Source: Methanosarcinales archaeon
GTDB taxonomy: Archaea; Halobacteriota; Methanosarcinia; Methanosarcinales; Methanogasteraceae
Reading direction: 5' to 3'
DNA length: 20,662 nt
Assembly (NCBI GenBank): GCA_030605805.1
Contig: JAUWHQ010000081.1
Location: forward strand, 1-20,662
A program made the position numbers and the translations under genes. Shown piece after piece: positions 17,101-20,662 of this stretch. Positions within the stretch are counted from its first letter, which is position 1, and every line of letters starts with the position of its first letter. The notes beneath the pieces are model-generated. The model ran no database searches. It was not told the DNA's origin and worked only from the letters and a program-made list of their open reading frames with translations.

Positions 17101-18186
17101 CAAATCAGATCCGCCGGTGCCGATTACCTCGTTGTCAAGTTCTATTCCGTTCTTTTCAATCGCCATCCAGACCTTGTTACCCTCGAGATCGATCTGTTTT
17201 GCCTCAAGCACAAATCCCCCTCCAAGATCCCATGGTTCGCCAGTCATGAGGGTCTTGGTATCGGTACTGTTGAACTCGACCAGCGGCTTTGCGAGTTTGT
17301 CTGGTTTGCCATTGGCAGCAACGTACATCTCGCCCATCCAGAACTCGATCCAGTATCCAGAGTCGCCGCCGTACTGACTGCCCTCAACAGTCAGTCCGAG
17401 ATTCCTGTGAAGCTCGTATTCCCGCCAGAATGGATATGTGGTGTACGAGAGCGCACCCACCTCGATGGTTCGATCAACATTCGGTCCGGTTAGCGTGCCA
17501 GCCGCGATCGCCAGCGTCTCTGTGCCGACACCGCCATCCATATCGTAGTAAAATCCCCCGAAGTTGTTTTTATTCCAGAAGATGTCCGCGGTCTGTGCGC
17601 CTGTCAGTTGCACGACCTCACCGCTGAACTCCTCTGTCGCGGTGGGGGTGTAAGCGGACGTAGACGCAAGTGCATTGCCAACCGGCTCATCGCCAGCACT
17701 GATCACACTCGATCCTTCGGTGCACCCATCCATGTTTTTGTCATGCTCGATCTCCCCATAATCTCCGTTGTCTTCGTGCATTCTTCGGCACTCATCAGGA
17801 GGCATACTGAATATATGATCGGCGCCACCGGATTCAGCGATATCGTACATCCACTGATATTCGCCAGGCGGCATATCCCCTCTCTCGCGCATGAAGTTGA
17901 AGTCACGAGTGGGATCGGTGCCGTCATGGATGCCGGTGAGTGATTTCTCATGCTCATATTCTTCGTGTAATCTGTCAGAAATATTCAGAGCGAACGGATC
18001 CCCCCATACAGTTGAATTCAGATATACTGCGATCTGTGCGTCCGGTGAACGCACATCGGAACTGTCTACAGCGCACGCGGCGCCGATAATGCCCACGGAT
18101 GCAAGTGTGAGAAGAAGCATACCCACGACAGCATAATCGATAATCGTTCGATCAAGTCTTCTTTTCTGTTGTTTGTTCGGTTTCAT
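11134..18186 (-). CDS. Giant secreted S-layer/parallel beta-helix/dockerin protein
   Basis: A 2350-residue cell-surface protein. Residues 1-40 carry a basic start (KQQKRRLDR) and one hydrophobic segment (about 17-39), a signal peptide or anchor. Residues 41-180 are an acidic region rich in Met and His that I do not recognise. Residues 187-475 form a complete Methanosarcina-type S-layer domain (GEVVQLTG...FWNKNNFGGFYYD...AIEFYPHL). Residues 495-995 hold five degenerate S-layer half-repeats. Residues 1024-1800 and 1813-2280 are two parallel beta-helix blocks of the NosD/PbH1 kind, each opening with a pectinesterase-like IVYNGTY segment and closing with NYWxDYxG and a DxDxDGIGD calcium-type loop. 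Residues 2288-2345 are a dockerin with two Asp-rich loops (DLNHDGNITPTDA, DMSGDDRVTSLDA). Many N-glycosylation sequons are present. There is no C-terminal membrane segment, so attachment probably uses the S-layer domain or a cohesin. GGTGAT five bases upstream supports the start, and the gene lies six bases after the S-layer gene. Confidence 0.9.
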   Translation of the reverse strand: MKPNKQQKRRLDRTIIDYAVVGMLLLTLASVGIIGAACAVDSSDVRSPDAQIAVYLNSTVWGDPFALNISDRLHEEYEHEKSLTGIHDGTDPTRDFNFMRERGDMPPGEYQWMYDIAESGGADHIFSMPPDECRRMHEDNGDYGEIEHDKNMDGCTEGSSVISAGDEPVGNALASTSAYTPTATEEFSGEVVQLTGAQTADIFWNKNNFGGFYYDMDGGVGTETLAIAAGTLTGPNVDRTIEVGALSYTTYPFWREYELHRNLGLTVEGSQYGGDSGYWIEFWMGEMYVAANGKPDKLAKPLVEFNSTDTKTLMTGEPWDLGGGFVLEAKQIDLEGNKVWMAIEKNGIELDNEVIGTGGSDLQDRVYTYAPDLAGENDAPIFSCYVSEIFRGTDSNIVRVKYVFLIDNDILQISAGEYYGNMQVTSATPTQVSLGNWKSLYLKQYASTCHIMGNLSFKTVRNASAIEFYPHLIRNELPVLSGGGGFASDHCGWYTWDLSENYTIGWNQVSLSGNKAWIVLCKDGVMIDERILTEEWSAPVDSDCRYSYVRDGTEIVTATLKAAFRGCSANTIELGEVYQRSEVDGSILINNESHLFLTATEPTGVSWNLSDDYVLTVHDVGLGGDEVWLQLSKNDVVVKEKILNEDCANTFAYTSGVGGVNCAVDRVFRGCKANAVKLVNVNQYSDVSGIALIVDGSHFYKSGDSEGMPWELMDGYVLTMKDIDLNGDKVWLELSKSGIVLEEDILESSDLFEYRNDLESFDCVVEAVFHGCLAGVVKLKNVNQYSSTGTQLMDNESKTYATADPIGEIWERWEGYSLTPKDIDLEGDKVWLSLLKNGVSVKDAIIDSSKYDVHDANSWFKYHNATGALVFSTYVDAVFRGTDTNIVQVRYTSQYSEVDGRLFIEPDAESWQLQEGYYLTAQETYNNNSVWLQLSKDTKLVDEGLFYNSFYLQNDTTGHTIISGTISGYNHRDDYVQLTSVTQYHEATGTVLATWSSRILNASWSFKYNKKTLSVGGSIPHVPKTLTVNNSGGADYTSIQAAIDASESGDTILVYNGTYRENVMVNKQLELIGIGMPVVDGERGDSTIKVTASYCIIDGFRIIHGSRYYGDDAGISVSSYGNDIRNNSIHDNSIGIYLSGGGSNTLTNNTVSDNSYGIRLYQSSDNRLRDNEMIDNTYNFDVSAWRLADYTHDIDTSNTVNGKPVYYLVGKSGMVIDSSTNTGYVGVVNSSNIVVRDLTLENNGQGVLFAHTSGSRIENVDASKNCYGIYLYQSSGNTLTNNRVIDNSYGSGMCLQRSSSNAISGNNASCNRGYGISIYYSSYNSLANNVAVDNSPYGLYVYGNEDEHYNNQIYTSNSVNGKPIYYYYGLDNQIIQNLETTHLTVAGSTDVVIRDNNISGGDGIHLARSGGSSIRDNNISDNYCGIQLHSSDDTITGNAIFNNRYGVLVSGYSSNQIQSNVLNSNRYYGIYLSQTSGNTVSGNTISNSGVSMWYSSNNTISGNTVSDNGIYVWYSPNNTLTGNTITTQNRGLWVDGYQDDHFNNAIDPSNTVNGKPVYYYYNIHSQTIRDLDASHLTVACSSDVTITENSISGGDGIRLTSTSDSTVSANTVNSNVWYGMYLDKAYRNEFTDNTISNNDAGVYVDQSSENEFTDNLVSSNRGDGVYLSYAERNELTCNTISNNDDSGVYLSYSESNVLSNNEFYSNRYGIRLYDSQSNTIRHNSILGGCYGIYLRELTSDNRLYHNNLLYNTYANAYDCGSNHWYNETSGNYWDDYTGVDDDDDGIGDVPYNISGGSNQDPYPLVEPYDWEMPDPKTIYVDDDFVDDPVNHKWDTIGEGLGDAFYNDTIIVYNGTYNEYVQISMPTRLIGIGMPVVNRSSIQISADGCTLDGFRVISGGIRVYSDGNVISNNTMSGDYCGISLSSSSNNTLRNNVMVNFEVDGGLLPDYIHDIDTSNTVNGKPIYYLVNAESQVIDSTSNAGYVAAINSSGITVRDLTLRNNSQGVLFYHTNDSRIENVDVYDSGYGIMLGDSHGNYVMDNTINSTYGFAIRLSSSSDNTLQSNTVNSICEVAIYLYSSSDNILMSNTVNQTGGVAVYLISSGGNTLENNIVNSDYLGILVIGYVREDYNNSIDTSNTLNGKPIHYYYNLHDATIQGLDTTHLTVACSDNVTIRNNTIRDGDIMFLPFLNDSAIMGNTVQDNYLGMYLYTRSSNNTIHHNNFINNTGGNAYDEGIHNQWDSGTEGNYWKDYAGNDTDRDGIGDEPYYIHGSARSVDRYPLMQPWGTSQKGDLNHDGNITPTDAAIALQIAASGGWNADADMSGDDRVTSLDALMILQAAAGDSDSASKKL
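11139..11325 (-). other. Dockerin module of the giant protein
   Basis: Two F-hand-like calcium loops with the D-x-N/S-x-D-x-x-x-(T/S)-x-x-D spacing: GDLNHDGNITPTDAAIAL and ADMSGDDRVTSLDALMIL. They are followed by QAAAG and a short Ser/Asp/Lys tail. Dockerins bind cohesin domains in a calcium-dependent manner. The second loop and following helix are almost the same as in the two genes upstream and in the relic at 1504-1560. Confidence 0.88.
11340..12752 (-). repeat. Second beta-helix block of the giant protein
   Basis: Begins with TIYVDDDF and a pectinesterase-like segment (YNDTIIVYNGTYNEYVQI), continues with short repeats of about 22-24 residues (SSSNNTLRNNVM style) that stack as coils of a right-handed beta-helix, and ends at NYWKDYAGNDTDRDGIGD (about 11395-11452). 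It contains two of the five SNTxNGKP insertions (near 12310 and 11770). Members of this fold often bind or cleave polysaccharide, but no catalytic residues could be assigned. Confidence 0.75.
12780..15117 (-). repeat. First, longer beta-helix block of the giant protein
   Basis: Starts at KTLTVNNSGG with the ADYTSIQAAIDAS...TILVYNGTY segment, then a long run of coils of about 22-24 residues (GIYLSGGGSNTLTNNTVSDNS style), and closes at NYWDDYTGVDDDDDGIGD (about 12815-12878). Three SNTVNGKP-type insertions (near 14600, 14110 and 13530) interrupt the coils. The number of near-identical coils points to expansion by duplication. Confidence 0.78.
15204..16704 (-). repeat. Five degenerate S-layer half-repeats in the giant protein
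   Basis: Residues about 495-995 repeat one beta-sandwich pattern roughly every 80-105 residues: YxLTxKDIDLxGDKVWLxLSKxG, then a variable loop, (F/N)xCxVxxVFRGC, and VxLxxVxQYS. The pattern equals the part of the neighbouring full S-layer domain around EAKQIDLEGNKVWMAIEKNG and CYVSEIFRGT. Repeats two and three have a Cys pair nine residues apart (Cys662/671 and Cys763/772); the fourth has Thr and Ser instead, and the fifth is the most diverged. Confidence 0.75.
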
Positions 18187-18197
18187 GTCTTATCACC
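18187..18197 (-). promoter_or_regulatory. Ribosome binding site of the giant protein gene
   Basis: On the minus strand GGTGAT (18192-18197) lies five bases before the ATG at 18186 and overlaps the TGA of the upstream S-layer gene (18193-18195). This supports the chosen start and suggests coupled translation within one transcript. Confidence 0.6.
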
Positions 18198-19377
18198 ATT
18201 TTATCTTTCCAGCCGCAGCCTGCAGGATCATGAGAGCGTCTACTGATGTGAGTTCACCGTCTCCGTTCATGTCGCCCAGCATTCGTCCCCGTCCGTCTGA
18301 ATCAGTCCAGTAGCCAGCAGGGGTGTCTGGCTCTTCGTCCCATTCATCAGGCACGCTGTCACCATCGGAGTCTACGTCTGATAGGGTGTAGTGTTCAACC
18401 ATCGGATAGAACCTGATCGCGCTCTTATCATCTGCGGTCTTGAAGTACATGTCGCCCATGATACAGGACATCCAACCTTCATCGAGATCAATGATGGTCT
18501 CATCATTTCTGAGAACGACCTGCGAAGAACTTGCAGTCACCACTTCCATAGCACCGTGTGTCTCACCAGTATTGATTTTCATGACTTCATCATCTATCAG
18601 AAAGACGTACTGCAATTGCACGATGTCGATATCGATGCCATTGAACACAGCGTCCACATAGCACGAGAAGACTGGAACATCGTATTCTCCAGCCAGATAT
18701 GTGGTGTATGTGTATACTTCACCGACTGAAACGTTTTTGTTATCGAGTTCCAGTCCGTTTTTGCTCAAAGTGAATTCTACAATATCTTTACCAATAATCT
18801 GGTTTGAAGTAAGCGCAAATCCGCTACCAAGATCCCATGGCTCCTCGGTTGCCATAGTCTTCTTATCATAATCCTCGAACTCGACCAAAAGTTTTGTGAG
18901 TTTGTCAGCTCTGCCGTTGATCGCCACATATCGCCCTCCCATAAAGCCTTCGAGATAGTATCCTGTATCTCCGTCAACGGTTAATCCCTCGTTTTCATAA
19001 AGTTCGTACTGCTGATAAGCAGGACCGGTCTGATAACTCAGGCAATTCTCATCGATGGTTCGGTCAGTATCGGGTCCGATCAGTGTGATGGCAGCGATCG
19101 TTAGCGTCTCGGTCGCGAGATTATCATCCAGATCATACCAGAATGCACCGAAGTTATATGCATTCCATGTTATCGGGGCGGATTGTGTAGTCGTCAGTTC
19201 CACAACCTCACCGCGGATCTCAAGTATCTCCGCGCTTGCAGGCATGATATGCGCCACAGCCACAAGCACCACGGCGGCTGTGAGCACCATTGTCACAAGT
19301 AGACTGTGGCATGTTTCTGTTCGCAATGCAGTGCGAGATTCATCTGCATGGTAGCACCTTATGCGTGAGTTTGTCAT
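18193..19377 (-). CDS. Secreted S-layer domain protein with half-dockerin end
   Basis: A 394-residue exported protein. A hydrophobic stretch (25-46) followed by ASA at 47-49 forms a plausible signal peptide cleaved before Glu50. Residues about 53-330 are one Methanosarcina-type S-layer domain, the same family as in the giant protein (GEVVELTT, FGAFWYDLDDN, GRYVAINGRADKL, EPWDLGSGF, SCYVDAVFNG, AIRFYPMVEHYTL). Next is a thrombospondin-3-like acidic loop (DVDSDGDSVPDEWDEEPD), and the end is a single dockerin calcium loop and helix (GDMNGDGELTSVDALMILQAAAG). A normal dockerin has two such loops. The start at 19377 overlaps the upstream stop (ATGA), and GGAGG lies ten bases before it (19388-19392). 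It is likely an S-layer or sheath component made together with the giant protein. Confidence 0.88.
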   Translation of the reverse strand: MTNSRIRCYHADESRTALRTETCHSLLVTMVLTAAVVLVAVAHIMPASAEILEIRGEVVELTTTQSAPITWNAYNFGAFWYDLDDNLATETLTIAAITLIGPDTDRTIDENCLSYQTGPAYQQYELYENEGLTVDGDTGYYLEGFMGGRYVAINGRADKLTKLLVEFEDYDKKTMATEEPWDLGSGFALTSNQIIGKDIVEFTLSKNGLELDNKNVSVGEVYTYTTYLAGEYDVPVFSCYVDAVFNGIDIDIVQLQYVFLIDDEVMKINTGETHGAMEVVTASSSQVVLRNDETIIDLDEGWMSCIMGDMYFKTADDKSAIRFYPMVEHYTLSDVDSDGDSVPDEWDEEPDTPAGYWTDSDGRGRMLGDMNGDGELTSVDALMILQAAAGKIKW

Positions 19378-20662
19378 AGCGCCATCGCCTCCATGCCTGC
19401 CTGCATGATCATCAGCGCATCGAGGGATGTGACTCGCTTGTCATCGTTTACGTCTGCGATAGGATCGTATTCACCGCGGGCAGCCATCCCAAGCACGATC
19501 ACGGCGTCCGCGGGGGTGTGGGTGCCGTCGTGGTTGAGGTCGCCTTTGATGCTGGTTGTGAAATTATATTCAGCACTCTGGTTGGAATTCCCGCTCTGGT
19601 CTGTGCTGTTTGCAGCGAAATAATAGGTTGTGTTCGGCAGGAGTCCTGTGAGCGTTACACTGTGCGAGGTGATATTCTCAGGGTCGTATTCTTGCAGCGT
19701 GTAGATTCCGGATTCTGTGCCGTATTTGACCAAGCTATTGCTTGGCTCATTTGTATCCCACATTATGGTTGTGGAAGCTGATGTTATGTCTGTTGCGGTT
19801 ATGTTGGTGATTATTGGCGCTATTACATCCTTTGTAACATTTAACTCAATGCTCACGCTGTCATTGCAGTTTCCAGCCGCATCGCTTGCAGTAACCCGTA
19901 GATAATATGTCCCGGAGGGAGTTCCCGGCGTAGCAGTCGTTTCGTATTGCCACACCCCATCGTTACAACTCATTGGTTGCGTTGGCGACCCGCTGATTGC
20001 CGAAAGGTTGACCATTACACCTGTAACACCAACCTTATCCGTCGCTGTCACATTCAACAGGGAAGCATCAATTCCATCCGCAACTATCGTGGTCGGGTTT
20101 GCAGTCGCTGATATTATTACTGGTTTTTCCGTATCTGGTGCGCTCCGGACGAATATTTTCCTGGATGCTTCGTTGTTGGTGTAATCCAGCTCAGATATGG
20201 TTTTGTCGGAGTTTATCTTCACAGTGATAGTATGCGTGCCCTGCGAAGGATTCCACGTGATATTGACCGGAATGCTGTCGAGAGGTGGTATGTAGCCGAT
20301 GGTTACATTTTCGCCAATCTGTGCACCGTTATCAAAGAATTGAAGCGGCACAAATAGTGCCCCATTGGTTCCAAAGTTGAAAATGGTGGTATTAATTGCA
20401 ATGTTCTCACCAGCGGTGGGGACTGGATCTGAAAATTTAATATCCTCCAGATAAATTCCAAAGTCTGCTTTATTACGCATAACATTGCTCATTTCTTCTA
20501 TAATTTCGTTTGCCTCGCTCTGGTTGCTCGCTACCACGTACATCTCTGCTCGTTTCATTGGTAGAATTATTTGCATATCAGCAGCCACAACGAAATGACC
20601 TCCATTGAGATGCCGGGTTCTAAGGGTCACACTATTGGTGGAGGTGCCACTATCTGCATAGT
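19374..20662 (-). CDS. Secreted CARDB/Ig-like/FN3/dockerin protein, 5' end beyond the window
   Basis: Partial gene. The frame is open to the right edge, so the true start lies outside; an internal GTG at 20628-20630 is not a convincing start. The visible part begins with TLRTRHLNGGHFVVAADM and a helical stretch, typical of the mature part of surface proteins. About 20460-20155 is a CARDB-type adhesion domain (GIYLEDIKFSDPVPTAGENI to ELDYTNNEASRKIFV). About 20140-19840 is an Ig-like domain (TEKPVIISATANPTTIVADG... YYLRVTASDAAGN). About 19835-19560 is a fibronectin-III or phosphatase-N-like domain (WDTNEPSNSLVKYGTES... LPNTTYYFAANSTDQSGN). It ends with a two-loop dockerin (GDLNHDGTHTPADA, ADVNDDKRVTSLDALMIM). 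No enzymatic domain is visible in this part. It is first of three genes in the operon seen here. Confidence 0.85.
   Translation of the reverse strand, partial: YADSGTSTNSVTLRTRHLNGGHFVVAADMQIILPMKRAEMYVVASNQSEANEIIEEMSNVMRNKADFGIYLEDIKFSDPVPTAGENIAINTTIFNFGTNGALFVPLQFFDNGAQIGENVTIGYIPPLDSIPVNITWNPSQGTHTITVKINSDKTISELDYTNNEASRKIFVRSAPDTEKPVIISATANPTTIVADGIDASLLNVTATDKVGVTGVMVNLSAISGSPTQPMSCNDGVWQYETTATPGTPSGTYYLRVTASDAAGNCNDSVSIELNVTKDVIAPIITNITATDITSASTTIMWDTNEPSNSLVKYGTESGIYTLQEYDPENITSHSVTLTGLLPNTTYYFAANSTDQSGNSNQSAEYNFTTSIKGDLNHDGTHTPADAVIVLGMAARGEYDPIADVNDDKRVTSLDALMIMQAGMEAMAL

Noticed and set aside
11134..18186. NosD-like similarity as evidence of nitrous oxide reduction
   Set aside because: The NosD label here only reflects the parallel beta-helix fold; no nosZ or other nos genes are present and the protein carries S-layer and dockerin domains.

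Overview
The window is a piece of an archaeal chromosome, most likely from the methanogen/anaerobic alkane-oxidiser side of the Halobacteriota (Methanosarcinia, Syntrophoarchaeia or a relative). Three things point there: a gene for sn-glycerol-1-phosphate dehydrogenase, the enzyme that sets archaeal lipid stereochemistry; S-layer domains of the Methanosarcina type; and a GvpD/KaiC-like ATPase next to an archaeal SPOUT RNA methyltransferase. Several starts look leaderless or carry archaeal TATA-like boxes. The species cannot be named from the sequence.

Layout. Positions 1-305 are non-coding and hold an 18-bp perfect inverted repeat. At 306-4566 are housekeeping genes: a class I aminotransferase (minus strand), then dnaK (plus strand) across a 340-bp divergent spacer, then a TIM-barrel sugar isomerase/AP-endonuclease-like protein whose stop overlaps a 38-codon small ORF. 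At 4570-7349 lies a visibly A+T-rich two-gene module, a DNA methyltransferase overlapping a probable PD-(D/E)XK restriction endonuclease, that looks horizontally acquired. At 7414-8466 is the lipid gene egsA, ending convergently against a GvpD/KaiC-like ATPase (minus strand). That ATPase is transcribed divergently from a SPOUT RNA methyltransferase (10160-11098).

The second half (11134 to the right edge, minus strand) is a tightly packed operon of three secreted proteins. In transcription order they are: a CARDB/Ig/FN3 protein, cut by the window edge; a single-S-layer-domain protein; and a 2350-residue giant with an S-layer domain, five degenerate S-layer half-repeats and two parallel beta-helix blocks. 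All three end in dockerin-type modules with nearly the same second half. The genes overlap or are separated by a few bases, so they are probably co-expressed and assembled together on the cell surface through cohesin partners encoded elsewhere.

A frameshifted dockerin 3' end, complete with stop codon, lies in the spacer upstream of dnaK. It suggests dockerin genes have been gained and lost in this genome. The strongest leads are the dockerin operon without a visible cohesin, the giant protein's architecture, the dockerin relic, the 38-aa overlapping ORF and an in-frame 12-bp repeat inside the SPOUT methyltransferase.
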